A stretch of 64,000 nt of DNA from Proteiniphilum sp. UBA1403. GTDB taxonomy: Bacteria > Bacteroidota > Bacteroidia > Bacteroidales > Dysgonomonadaceae. The first letter of the stretch is position 1, and each line of letters starts with the position of its first letter. The translations under genes were made by a program, and so were the position numbers. The notes beneath the pieces were generated by a model. It did no database searches. It worked only from the letters and a program-made list of their open reading frames with translations, and was not told the origin of the DNA. The stretch is from positions 43,908-107,907 of the forward strand of contig DBQD01000071.1 of NCBI GenBank assembly GCA_002305715.1. The letters run 5' to 3'. Shown here one piece after another: positions 25,917-36,371 of this stretch.

Positions 25917-28478
25917 ATGGAAAATAACTTTTCACAACGAATAAGAGACATCATGGCATACAGCCGTGAAGAAGCAGGACGGCTCCAGAATAACTATATC
26001 GGTCCAGAACACCTCATGCTGGGTATTCTCCGTGAAGGAGAAGGACTGGCTATTCAGGTGCTGCAGGACTTCGATGTTAATTTGGAGGAACTAAAGAAAT
26101 ATATCGATACGCATATACGAGCAATACAGGAACCATATGAGGGATCAAATGAATTGGTGATTAACAAAAGCACAGAAAAGGCTTTAAAAATGAGTATTCT
26201 GGAAGCACGGCTCACCAAAAGTAAAGAAACAGATTCCGAACATGTGCTTCTCGCATTGTTGAAGGAAAAAAACACCCTGATATACGATATTCTCACACAA
26301 TTTCAACTGGACTATACAAGTACCTTCTTGTATATTAGAAGCATCCTTGAGAACCGCACCGAAGGGAACAGCCTCAACGATACCAATGAGCCGCAAATGC
26401 CTTCGGCTGGTGCAAACTTCACCGATGACGACGACGAGGAAATGAATGAAAAATCATCGTTCAACCCAGGAAGTGGACAAGGAACCCCCTCACAAACCAA
26501 AGCCGGCTCCGATACTCCTGTACTAGATAATTTCGGGACCGACATCACTCGGGCAGCACTTGAAAACAGACTCGATCCGGTTGTGGGACGCGAGAAGGAA
26601 ATTGAACGTATTGCACAGATCCTCAGTCGCCGCAAAAAAAACAACCCGGTACTTATTGGTGACCCGGGTGTGGGTAAGTCGGCTATTGTGGACGGACTTG
26701 CACTACGCATCACCCAAAAGAAAGTATCACGTGCACTTTTTGACAAACGAGTCATTGCACTGGATATGGCATCTATTGTTGCAGGCACAAAATACCGCGG
26801 CCAGTTTGAAGAACGCATCAAAGCCATTCTGAATGAACTTTCAAAGAACCCGAACATCATCCTCTTCATCGACGAAATCCACACAATTGTGGGCGCTGGT
26901 GGTGCTGCAGGTTCTCTTGACGCGGCCAACATGCTAAAGCCAGCGTTGGCAAGAGGAGAGATACAGTGTATTGGTGCTACTACACTCGATGAATATAGAA
27001 AGAACATCGAAAAAGATGGTGCGTTGGAACGCCGCTTTCAAAAAGTCATTGTGGATCCCACTACACCAGAGGAGACATTGCAGATATTGCGCAACATCAA
27101 AGAACGATACGAAGATCACCACAATGTACGTTACACCGACGAGGCATTGCAGGCTTGTGTGAAGCTAACAAACCGATATGTAACAGACCGCACCTTCCCC
27201 GATAAAGCCATCGACGCACTCGACGAAGCCGGTGCAAGGGTACACATATCCAACATCGTAATTCCAGAGACCATTGAGCGCTTAGAGGAAGAGCTGAAGG
27301 AGGTAGAAAAGCAAAAGAGCGATGCCGTTAAAGCACAAAAATATGAGTTGGCTGCTAGCTACCGCGATAAGCAACGACAGCTGCTCTTGGCACTTGAAGC
27401 AGAGGAAGAACGTTGGCAAAAAGAGATCAAGGAGAAGCCTGAAATAGTAGACGAAGATAAGATTGCAGAAGTGGTGGCCATGATCTCCGGTGTACCGGTA
27501 CAACGAATTGCTCAAGCCGAGGGGCAGCGACTCCTTGAGATGCGCGACGTATTGAAGAGCAAAGTTATTGGTCAGGATGAAGCCATAAACAAGATTGTAA
27601 AAGCTATCCAGCGAAACCGTGTGGGACTGAAAGATCCCAACAAACCCATCGGAAACTTCATGTTCCTTGGGCCGACAGGTGTGGGAAAGACACACCTTGC
27701 AAAAAAACTGGCAGAGTTTCTTTTTGATTCCTCAGAGAACCTCATCCGTATTGATATGAGCGAGTACATGGAGAAATTCAATGTATCTCGACTGGTAGGA
27801 GCGCCTCCGGGATATGTAGGGTACGAAGAAGGTGGACAGCTGACCGAGAAAGTACGACGTCGCCCCTACTCTGTGGTGTTGCTCGACGAAGTTGAAAAGG
27901 CACATCCCGATGTATTCAACATCCTTCTTCAAATCATGGACGAAGGCCATGTGACGGACAGTCTGGGTAGGAAAATCGACTTCAAGAACACCATCTTGAT
28001 CATGACATCAAACATTGGGACAAGGCAACTCAAGGATTTCGGTAGAGGCATTGGCTTCAGTACCAGCAACGATGTAACCGATCCCGAATTCTCACGCAGC
28101 ATCATCCAGAAAGCCTTGAACAAGGCATTTGCGCCCGAGTTCCTGAACCGTGTTGATGACATAATCATGTTTGATCAGTTAAACAAGGAATCGATCTTTA
28201 AGATCATTGACCTTGAGCTTGCCGGACTCTACAAACGTATTGGCGACTTGGGCTTCCAGGTTAATCTCTCCGAACCTGCGAAAGAATTTATTGCCAACAA
28301 AGGCTATGATGTTCAGTTTGGTGCGCGTCCGCTCAAGCGAGCTATCCAAAAGTATATTGAGGATGAGATGGCAGAGCTTATAATCGGCACCGGCATGAAA
28401 GAAGGCGACAATGTACTGGTCGATTTCGACAGTGAAAAGCAACAGATCGTGATGAAAGTAGAAAAAAAAGAGGAATAA
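25917..28478 (+). CDS. clpC: ClpC-type AAA+ unfoldase of the Clp protease
   Basis: An 853-residue HSP100 protein. It has the double Clp_N domain (residues ~1-145), an acidic linker, and AAA1 with Walker A GDPGVGKS near 247 and Walker B ILFIDEIH. An UVR-like middle helix pair follows (KQKSDAVKAQKYELAASYRD), then AAA2 with GPTGVGKT near 584 and a C-terminal D2-small domain. The loop FGRGIGFS near residue 710 supplies an IGF-type ClpP contact, so it should feed ClpP rather than act as ClpB. No clpP gene is in the window. The stop codon lies inside a terminator hairpin shared with the convergent GH2 gene. Confidence 0.95.
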   Translation: MENNFSQRIRDIMAYSREEAGRLQNNYIGPEHLMLGILREGEGLAIQVLQDFDVNLEELKKYIDTHIRAIQEPYEGSNELVINKSTEKALKMSILEARLTKSKETDSEHVLLALLKEKNTLIYDILTQFQLDYTSTFLYIRSILENRTEGNSLNDTNEPQMPSAGANFTDDDDEEMNEKSSFNPGSGQGTPSQTKAGSDTPVLDNFGTDITRAALENRLDPVVGREKEIERIAQILSRRKKNNPVLIGDPGVGKSAIVDGLALRITQKKVSRALFDKRVIALDMASIVAGTKYRGQFEERIKAILNELSKNPNIILFIDEIHTIVGAGGAAGSLDAANMLKPALARGEIQCIGATTLDEYRKNIEKDGALERRFQKVIVDPTTPEETLQILRNIKERYEDHHNVRYTDEALQACVKLTNRYVTDRTFPDKAIDALDEAGARVHISNIVIPETIERLEEELKEVEKQKSDAVKAQKYELAASYRDKQRQLLLALEAEEERWQKEIKEKPEIVDEDKIAEVVAMISGVPVQRIAQAEGQRLLEMRDVLKSKVIGQDEAINKIVKAIQRNRVGLKDPNKPIGNFMFLGPTGVGKTHLAKKLAEFLFDSSENLIRIDMSEYMEKFNVSRLVGAPPGYVGYEEGGQLTEKVRRRPYSVVLLDEVEKAHPDVFNILLQIMDEGHVTDSLGRKIDFKNTILIMTSNIGTRQLKDFGRGIGFSTSNDVTDPEFSRSIIQKALNKAFAPEFLNRVDDIIMFDQLNKESIFKIIDLELAGLYKRIGDLGFQVNLSEPAKEFIANKGYDVQFGARPLKRAIQKYIEDEMAELIIGTGMKEGDNVLVDFDSEKQQIVMKVEKKEE

Positions 28479-28494
28479 CAATTCCTCTTTTTTT
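28462..28494. terminator. Bidirectional terminator between clpC and the GH2 gene
   Basis: A-rich/T-rich arms and GAGGAAT...ATTCCTC form a near-perfect hairpin (28462-28476 with 28481-28494, loop of four bases). T-runs are present on both strands. The clpC stop codon TAA (28476-28478) is inside the hairpin, and the GH2 stop is only 20 bases away. Confidence 0.85.
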
Positions 28495-28498
28495 GTAT

Positions 28499-31270
28499 CT
28501 AAGGAATAAACTTCAGGTAGACTTTTCCCTTTACAGGTTCGACATGTCCCGAACTCAACATAAAATTCTGCTGACTTTGCGGTCCCATTTCAATTGCCTG
28601 CTTGAACTTTGTACCAACCGGACTGATTCCATTCAGGATAGAAAGTTGTCCATCGGGAAATTTACCCAATGTATTGTCGTTGTTTCGCTTCACAGGATTG
28701 TCGGGTGTAAACAGATGTAGGAATAGTTCATCGGATGCTGCTACAATACGCAATACACCCTCATTCGTTCTCAAGTCTGCCGCGTAGAGATTGGAGTGAA
28801 ACCCCTTAAACTCCGGATAGTCCCACGACTCACCGGTGACCGTGTTGTTATATGCTTTCTCCCACACATTGAAGGTAACACCTTTAAGCCTATTTTTCCA
28901 AACCCTGTAGGGTCCGTTTCCAAGCCACTTGACACCCTCTACTTTTTCCTCGGGATAATCAAAAGTGATGCCTATGTGGTCATGATATCCTCCCACATCG
29001 AACATGTATTCAATTTCAACCCATCCTGAAGCCAACAACGCAATTGTTATGACATTTCGTTTATTCGATCGTCTGTTTCTTTCTTCTTTAAACCTTAATA
29101 GAAGCTTCTCTTGTACCCCTTGCGTCGTGATAGTATACATAGTATCCAACACCAAATTACCGGTGGTAAAACGGGGACCATTAGCAAGAGAGAGTTTTTT
29201 CCCATTTGTTTCAATGGCGTGTATTAAACCGCTCTTCTTGTCGATAATCAGTTTCTTATCACTGCAGCTGAAGTTGATTTCATTGCCCACTTCTTCCCGT
29301 TTAACCTCTCCAGGTTCATTCTCAATCAGTCGCTCAGCAAATACAGAGACAGGTGTAATTCTTCTTGTCCATGTATAGATAACTTTACCATAAACATCGG
29401 TCGCAGTAAGATACAATGCATCATAATCGGTCAATGTTGCAGGCAGATCCACCTTGATATATCCGTTGAAACCTGGCAAGATACTGGGGACAGAAACCTT
29501 GGTATCATGCACTTTTCTTTCCCCAGTGAGGAAATTGAAACGAACCCATTGCGCCTTGAATGTACATTGATTCAAATTGGTGAAATGATATCGATTCTCC
29601 ACTTTTAATGTTCCGTCGAAAGTAGGAGGTAAAAACGAAGTCCCCTCCAAGTAGATGGGCGACCAGATCTCCTTGATGGTAAAGAAACTCCCCTCCTTTT
29701 CACGATAAGGTCCCACAATACCGTCAGCAGCATGATTTCCGTCGGTATCTATTACATTGTTCCGATCATTACGCACCACTCCCTGATCCACCAAATCCCA
29801 CAAGAACCCACCCACACTCAAGGGGTTCTCTTGCATCAGATTCCAGAAATCGTCGAGACCGGCACCATGCCCCCCATCATACAAACCATGTATGAACTCC
29901 GTGGGGAAGAACAATTTATTACCGTTGAACAAGAATTGCGTACCTATTCCATACGAAGGATAATGATAGGTAGTGGAGAATGTCTCTTCGAGCCAAGGAT
30001 GGAAAACATAGCGATTCTGGATATCGTACCGAGGATATTCAGGTAAAAGATCAAAATTAAAACCTCCTTCATTGCCATTCGCCCACATGACGATACTTGG
30101 ATGGTTCACATCACGGATCACCAGCTCCCGCACCAGTTTTTTACCTGCTTCGGTGTCGTAGGCCGATTGCCAACCGGTAAGCTCATCAATTACATAGAGG
30201 CCCAGTGAATCGCATATATCCAGAAAGTGGCGGTCGGGAGGATAATGCGACATTCTGACAGCATTCATATTCATCTCCTTAATCAGCTGCACATCCATCA
30301 GGCTTATGGAATAATTGGTAGCCCTCCCGGTAGTTGGCCAGTGTGTGTGCCTGTTTACACCTTTGAATTTTATTTTCACACCGTTTACGTAGAAACCATC
30401 TCCAGGCTTCAACTCAACCGTACGAAAACCAAATTTCTCGGTCACCGTATGGATAATCTTACCATTTCTACTTAACACAATCTCCACTTTGTATCTTTCT
30501 GGAAACTCGGAAGTCCACAGCTTGGGATTCTTAAATTGACCCGATAAACGAATTACACCCTCTTTGTTAGTAGTTGCAGTCAGCGGATCACCAAAATTTT
30601 CCCCATCTAATGTCTTCACGTGTGCAGTTACCTGAGCATTAGGCATATTCCCCTTTAAAAAGACATCCATTTTGAAGATACCATCCGCTTTAGCATCAAT
30701 AGCTACCCGATCGATATGCTCTTTAGGTAATGCCTCTAACCAGACGGGACGATAGATTCCGCCATAGACCCAGAAATCAGCCTTTTGTTCAGCATTATCA
30801 ATTGATTCATTCGATGAGGATTTGTGTACAGTTACTTCCAGAAGGTTATTTTGTCCATACTTCAATAATTTGGTGATGTCATATTCAAAACAATAAAACC
30901 CTCCCTGGTGCATTTCGCCTGCAGTGCGACCATTTATCTTCACTTCGGTATCGGTCATCACACCTTCAAACACAATATTGACTGTTTTTCCTTTCCACGA
31001 TGCCGGCACCCCGAACTGATGGCGATATATTCCTGTTTCATTGATTCTTTCCTTATCATGTCCATAGGTAAACTGACCAAAGCCCTCAAATTCCCAATTT
31101 GAGGGAACCGGTATTTTGGTCCATTCTCCACTTTTTCGCCCTGCAGTACAGAAGAAATCCCATAACACAGTCTGGTCACTACCACTCCCGGAGAGGTAGA
31201 GCGACTCTGTTTCTTGTGCAAAAGAAGTAAGGAAAAACAAACCTGCTAATAGCAATGTAATTCGTTTCAT
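28499..31270 (-). CDS. Glycoside hydrolase family 2 enzyme (beta-galactosidase-like)
   Basis: A 923-residue secreted enzyme; start placed at MKRITLLLAGLFFLTSFAQ (signal peptide), with an ATG three codons upstream also possible. The GH2 order is visible: sugar-binding jelly-roll (GIYRHQFGVPASWKGKTVNI, YGGIYRPVWLEAL), Ig-like domain, and TIM barrel from KFKGVNRHTHWPTTGR through NAVRMSHYPPDRHFLDICD. The putative acid/base is the Glu of WANGNEGG and the probable nucleophile the Glu of FFPTEFIHG. The C-terminus resembles beta-galactosidase small-chain sequence (GPYRVWKNRLKGVTFNVWEK). The motif after beta-4 is DELTGWQ instead of the usual DEANIETHG, so specificity may differ from lactose-type enzymes. 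It is the only enzyme gene of PUL 1 and is separated from susD by a strong hairpin. Confidence 0.88.
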   Translation of the reverse strand: MKRITLLLAGLFFLTSFAQETESLYLSGSGSDQTVLWDFFCTAGRKSGEWTKIPVPSNWEFEGFGQFTYGHDKERINETGIYRHQFGVPASWKGKTVNIVFEGVMTDTEVKINGRTAGEMHQGGFYCFEYDITKLLKYGQNNLLEVTVHKSSSNESIDNAEQKADFWVYGGIYRPVWLEALPKEHIDRVAIDAKADGIFKMDVFLKGNMPNAQVTAHVKTLDGENFGDPLTATTNKEGVIRLSGQFKNPKLWTSEFPERYKVEIVLSRNGKIIHTVTEKFGFRTVELKPGDGFYVNGVKIKFKGVNRHTHWPTTGRATNYSISLMDVQLIKEMNMNAVRMSHYPPDRHFLDICDSLGLYVIDELTGWQSAYDTEAGKKLVRELVIRDVNHPSIVMWANGNEGGFNFDLLPEYPRYDIQNRYVFHPWLEETFSTTYHYPSYGIGTQFLFNGNKLFFPTEFIHGLYDGGHGAGLDDFWNLMQENPLSVGGFLWDLVDQGVVRNDRNNVIDTDGNHAADGIVGPYREKEGSFFTIKEIWSPIYLEGTSFLPPTFDGTLKVENRYHFTNLNQCTFKAQWVRFNFLTGERKVHDTKVSVPSILPGFNGYIKVDLPATLTDYDALYLTATDVYGKVIYTWTRRITPVSVFAERLIENEPGEVKREEVGNEINFSCSDKKLIIDKKSGLIHAIETNGKKLSLANGPRFTTGNLVLDTMYTITTQGVQEKLLLRFKEERNRRSNKRNVITIALLASGWVEIEYMFDVGGYHDHIGITFDYPEEKVEGVKWLGNGPYRVWKNRLKGVTFNVWEKAYNNTVTGESWDYPEFKGFHSNLYAADLRTNEGVLRIVAASDELFLHLFTPDNPVKRNNDNTLGKFPDGQLSILNGISPVGTKFKQAIEMGPQSQQNFMLSSGHVEPVKGKVYLKFIP

Positions 31271-31279
31271 AATTGACAA

Positions 31280-31332
31280 TTAAATAAAAGATTAGGCCAC
31301 AGATAAAATAGAACATCTCATCTGTGGCCTAA
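31280..31332 (-). terminator. Hairpin between susD and the GH2 gene
   Basis: A perfect 13-bp inverted repeat (31292-31304 with 31320-31332; arms read TTAGGCCACAGAT and its complement) lies 13 bases after the susD stop. It is followed on the minus strand by CTTTTATTTAATT. It probably terminates or attenuates before GH2. Confidence 0.75.
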
Positions 31333-31345
31333 ATATAGTCATTAA

Positions 31346-32821
31346 TTATTTATACTGACTGTTCTGTACTAAATTAGGATTGGCATCCAATTCGTTTTGA
31401 GGAATTGGGAATACATAATGTTTCTCTTGAACCTGAAATTTCTTGATTCGCTTAGTCATCAAGTTCATTCGCTTCATATCGAACCATACGTGACCTTCTT
31501 GGCAAAGTTCCCACAATCTTTCTTGGAAAATAGCCTCCCGCAATGTCTCTTTCGTATATTCCGAAGGTTCTAAAGCAGGCAGTCCTGCACGTGCTCTCAC
31601 TCTGTTGATGCCATACACAGCATTCTGACTTGGTCCGTTCGCTTCATTCTCTGCTTCAGAATGCATCAACAACAAATCCGAAAATCTTGTCACATAGTGA
31701 TTCAACGCATAATCGGCAGTACCATTACCCACATCATTTCTATCAATGTATTTGTTGAAATGAGGTATTGCAATGTTGCCCGGATAGGTATACGTTATAG
31801 TTGGATTGTTGATACCTGTATATTCCAATACAAATGTTTTACTTCTGCGTTTATCATCTACCGACATGCTATTGAAAAATTCTGTTTCAACAGTCAACGA
31901 CGACCATCCATCAAGCTTGATCTGATCTCCACTTCTGATACCTGTGAAAGTTGGCCAGTCCCAGCCTTGACCAATGAAGCTCTCATATTCTACACTAAAG
32001 ATATATTCGGGACCATGTTCGTTTGACAACAGGAAGACTTTTTCATACTCATTTTCCAAGTCATATCCATACGCGGTATTATCAATAGCAGCTTTAGCTT
32101 CCTGAGCAGCCTTACTCCAGTATTCCGTTTTATTCCACGGTTTACCAGCATACGACAAATAAGCCTTTGTCAACATTGTTTGAGCAGCACCTGCTGTAGC
32201 CCTACCTACGTTTGCTCCGGTATTTTTTGCATTCAAGTTTTGTTTTGCAAAGGTAAAATCATCGAAAATAAGTGCCCACACAGCATCGCTTGTCCCCTCG
32301 TTTGTACTCTCAATTTCCGTCATATTTTCCTCTGTTTTGAGGGGTACATTTTCGAAGAAACGAATTAAATAGAGATAAGCAAGTCCACGCAGGAAACGAG
32401 TTTCCCCAATTATCTTTTCCTTTGCTCCGGGTGTCTTAAACTGTACACCCTCAATATTAGCGAGTACCGTATTTGCCCGGTTAATCGTCACATACAGTTG
32501 AGACCAGATCTGATAAAAACCGGTAGAACTGGGTGTCCAAGTAAACTGATCCATTTCTGTACGCCAAGCCTCACCTGAGTTATTCGGCCATGTTGCCTCT
32601 CCAGGATATTCAGCAGCCAACAGCATTTGCCGTTGAAAGGAGCTACTATGTCGCAAAGTATTGTATACCGAAGTCAATGCAGCCTGTGCATCTGATTCAG
32701 TTTTGTAGAAATTTATCGGTGTGATGTTGCTGTAAACTTTCTCACTCAAAAAACTGTCGTGACAACCGTTCAGTAATATAAGTGCTGCTGTCAGCGCAAA
32801 TATTGTTTGTTTAACTTTCAT
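31346..32821 (-). CDS. SusD/RagB-type glycan-binding lipoprotein (PUL 1)
   Basis: A 491-residue surface lipoprotein from MKVKQTIFALTAALILLNGC; the lipobox Cys is at residue 20. The N-terminal SusD region (FYKTESDAQAALTSVYNTLR, GETRFLRGLAYLYLIRFFENVPL) is a TPR-like helical scaffold. The C-terminal SusD/RagB region ends with the conserved ERLWELCQEGHVWFDMKR and HYVFPIPQNELDANPNL. It would lid the partner SusC porin. It follows susC by 27 bases. The gene itself is intact although its partner is interrupted by a stop. Confidence 0.95.
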   Translation of the reverse strand: MKVKQTIFALTAALILLNGCHDSFLSEKVYSNITPINFYKTESDAQAALTSVYNTLRHSSSFQRQMLLAAEYPGEATWPNNSGEAWRTEMDQFTWTPSSTGFYQIWSQLYVTINRANTVLANIEGVQFKTPGAKEKIIGETRFLRGLAYLYLIRFFENVPLKTEENMTEIESTNEGTSDAVWALIFDDFTFAKQNLNAKNTGANVGRATAGAAQTMLTKAYLSYAGKPWNKTEYWSKAAQEAKAAIDNTAYGYDLENEYEKVFLLSNEHGPEYIFSVEYESFIGQGWDWPTFTGIRSGDQIKLDGWSSLTVETEFFNSMSVDDKRRSKTFVLEYTGINNPTITYTYPGNIAIPHFNKYIDRNDVGNGTADYALNHYVTRFSDLLLMHSEAENEANGPSQNAVYGINRVRARAGLPALEPSEYTKETLREAIFQERLWELCQEGHVWFDMKRMNLMTKRIKKFQVQEKHYVFPIPQNELDANPNLVQNSQYK

Positions 32822-32848
32822 AATAAACATACTTAATTAATTCTTAAC

Positions 32849-35800
32849 TCAGAATGACACATTCAAACCAAACAGTACAGCCTTAGCTGATGGATAAGCA
32901 TTATAATCTACACCCAATTGAAGATTGCTGTTTCCTTGGGAGTTCACTTCCGGATCAAAGCCGCTATAATCGGTTAATGTGATTAAGTTTTGACCGGTTA
33001 CGTACAGACGTAGTGAACTCACATATGGTATTTTTGTGAATGTATAACCCAACGTCATAGTTTTAACACGCATATAACTTCCATCTTCTATCAACCAATC
33101 TGATTGCAGCAATAATGGGTCTACAGTCACACGTGCTCTCGGTATATTTGTGTTTGTGTTAGAGGGTGTCCAACGATTCAGAATCTCCCTGCGTTGATTA
33201 CCCCAAGGACCTGAAATATTTGTTTCTGCACGTTGAATATTGATGATGTCATTACCTTGAGATCCCTGTAGATAAACGGAGAAATCAAATCCTTTAAACG
33301 AGAAGTTGTTGGTCCATCCGTAGATAAAATCAGGATTGGGGTCTCCTACAATCATACGGTCGTCGGTATAATTGATTTTACCATCTCCGTTCTTATCCAC
33401 AAAACGTGCATCTCCCAATTTGTCGTTGTTTGCTGTTGAACGAGGGCCAGCTGCTAGTTGGGCTTCATTTTGGAATACACCATCAAACTTCAACAGGTTC
33501 CATACACCCACCGGCAACCCTGGTTCAAGCCAGCTACCATTTACTTTCAAGTGTCCGGACAAAGTTCCTTGTGTACTGGGAGTATAGCCTGGTATTTCCA
33601 GCACCTTGTTGCGGTTTCTAGACCAGTTCATTTGTGTGTTCCATTTGAATTCACCGGTTAAAACATCGGCTCCCAATGCAACTTCCAGACCTTTATTTTC
33701 CAAGCTTCCAATATTTTTAAAGATAGAACTGAATCCAACGGAGCTAGGTGTACTGATATTCCACAGCAGATCGGTTGTCTTTTTGTAGTAGTAATCCACC
33801 ACCAGCGATAGTCTGTTATTGAACAAGCCAATATCTAATCCGGCATCGGTTGTAGCTGTTGTTTCCCACTTCAAATCGGGATTTGGAATATTGTTCGGTC
33901 CCACACCTGCATTCAATGCACCTCCAAAGTTATAATTCATGGTACCAAGCATAGCCAACGACTTGTAATTGTCGATGTTCTGATTACCCGTCTTACCATA
34001 ACTTGTTCTGATCTTAAGATTGGAAAGCCAATCAACATCTTTCAAGAATTCCTCTTCCGTAACTCTCCATGCCACAGCAAAAGAGGGGAAGAACGACCAT
34101 TTGTTATTGACTCCAAACTTTGAGCTTCCGTCGGCACGTGCCGTTAAAGTAAACAGATATCGGTCGTTGTAAATATAATTTATTCTACCCAGATAGGAAG
34201 CCAGTTGATTCTGCGATTTGCTAGACCCTGGCTGTCCATATGTTGTTCCGGCTCCCAAGTTGTTGGCCAGATAGAGGTCGGTTGAATAATTGGTTGATGA
34301 GGCTTCGAAATGCTTGTAATGGAATACCTGCCAGGTATAACCACCCACAGCATTGATAGAATGTTTACCGAACTGCTTGTTATAGGTTAAGATGTTCTCA
34401 TTCAAATAGGAAGCATCTTTACGGAAACGTTGATACGCTTCTCCGTTTTTCGAATTACCGCGATGAGTCTCTTTTGGCCAATAATAGGCTCTATTGGCTG
34501 TTGACATATCCGAACCAAACGTAACCTTCAAGGTCAGATCTTTTGTAATCTGCCAGTTTGCATCAATAGAACCCAGGAAGCGATCAATTGTCTGTTCATC
34601 TTTGTAATGATTTACCGTAGCCACCGGGTTGTTACTTGGCGTACCCCCTGGCGTGGAGTTCGTCATTGTATATTTTCCATCGGCATCATAAATTGGAACA
34701 GTAGGAGGCATTACAACTGCACCATGCACTACACCACCGGTACCACCGCCACCATCACCCTCAGAAGGCATACCATTGGACCACGTGTGACTGGCTGTAA
34801 TATTTGTTGTAAGTGTGAAGTTAGGTACTATCTTGATGTCAAGATTAGAACGGAAAGAAGCACGGTTAAAGTCACTGTTTTTGATGACCCCATCCTGACC
34901 GAAATAACCACCACCTACAGAATAACGAAGTCCCTCGTTACCACCTACAACACTGAGGTTATAATTCTGAACCGGTGCACTAGTAAACACCTCATCCTGG
35001 TAATTAACCCCCTCACCCAAAGCAGAAATTTCGGGAAAATAATACGGATTATTTGGATTGGGGAATACCGGACTCTGATTATCGTTGGCTCTTGCCTCGT
35101 TCACTAAGGTAGCAAACTCCTGGGCATTCATCATATCGAGTTTCTTTGCCACAGTTTACACTCCCTGATATACATCCAACGATACTTTTGGTCTTCCCAC
35201 TTCTCCACGTTTGGTTGTGATAAGAACCACACCATTGGCACCACGAGCTCCATAGATTGCTGTTGCTGATGCGTCTTTCAATATTTCAATAGAAGCGATA
35301 TCTGCCGTATTCAATGTAGCCAATGGGTTCTGTGCTGTTCCATTACCCCCTGCTGAGTTACCAGCCGATACGGGGAAACCATCCACTACATACAACGGCT
35401 CGTTGCTACTACTCAAAGAGTTTCCACCACGAACACGAATCATTACCCTTCCACCAGGTGCCGATGAAGCTTGCGAAACCTGCACACCTGCTGCCTTACC
35501 TTGAATTGCCTGATCGAGTGAAGTTACAGGCGAACGCTGAATATCTTCTGATTTAATGGATGAAACCGAACCGGTAAGGTCTCTTTTTCGCATGGTACCA
35601 TACCCCACAACCACAATCTCATCCAATGTCTTCGTATCTTCAACCAAAATAACATTCAAGATATTTTTACCAGCTGCTGATATCTCTTGTGGCAAATAGC
35701 CGATATAGGAGATGTGAATAATTGCATTCTCCTCTACTTCTAATGAGAAGTCGCCCTCAGTATCGGTCACGGTTCCGTTCGTTGTGCCTTTTTCAACAAT

Positions 35801-36193
35801 ATTGGCACCAATTACGGGATCACCTTTTTCATCAAGCACTTTTCCTGTAATATTTTTACGTGTCTGCATTCGATTAGATTCAGATACAGTGGTATTTGTT
35901 TTCGACAAGATAATTTGAGATGCTTGAATCTCATACTTAATACCTTTGTTTTTCAATACATTAGTCAAAACCATTTCAATGGGTTGGTTTTGTTCATTCA
36001 CCGTAATGAGCTGCTTGTCATTAATGTCGGTGTTGTCATACATAAAAGTGTAGGGATAATTTTTCTCGATGTAAGAAAAAAATTCTCTTAAACTTGTATT
36101 GTTCATTTTGACATTGATACGCACAGCATCACTAGCCTGCACATTTGTGAACAAAAGGAATAACAAAAAGGATACGAATACCTTTCTACACAT
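32849..36193 (-). pseudogene. SusC/RagA-type TonB receptor with STN domain, interrupted by an in-frame TAA (PUL 1)
   Basis: The minus-strand frame spans 1114 codons. Codons 1-345 hold a signal peptide, an STN domain (VRINVKMNNTSLREFFSYIE, residues ~22-100), a CarboxypepD_reg-like domain (ITGKVLDEKGDPVIGANIVE) and the plug (VDGFPVSAG, ATAIYGARGANGVVLITTK). Codon 346 is TAA at 35156-35158, after DVYQGV. In the same frame the sequence continues as TVAKKLDMMNAQEFATLV through a complete barrel ending VLFGLNVSF. The expected residue at the stop is Gln (CAA), so one C-to-T change explains it. A GTG at 35152 could restart translation but the product would lack a signal peptide and plug. Either the receptor is inactivated in this strain or this is a sequencing error. 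FecR and the ECF sigma factor lie upstream; susD follows. Confidence 0.9.
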
Positions 36194-36371
36194 GATAAAT
36201 AAGATTTAAATAGATGAATAGTATTTTCTTAAATTTGTCACACTTCACACCAAGGGTCACTTTCCCAAAATCTACGTAAAATTGATGGTTAAAAGGGGAA
36301 TGAGAATTGATGTTTAGTAATGTATGCTTGAGGAATTGTTTGTTTTCCTCTGTTTCATTTCTTTAATTGTT

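Noticed and set aside
32849..35152. 767-codon frame beginning with GTG as an independent TonB receptor
   Set aside because: It lacks signal peptide, STN and plug and continues the upstream frame across a single stop; treated as one interrupted susC.
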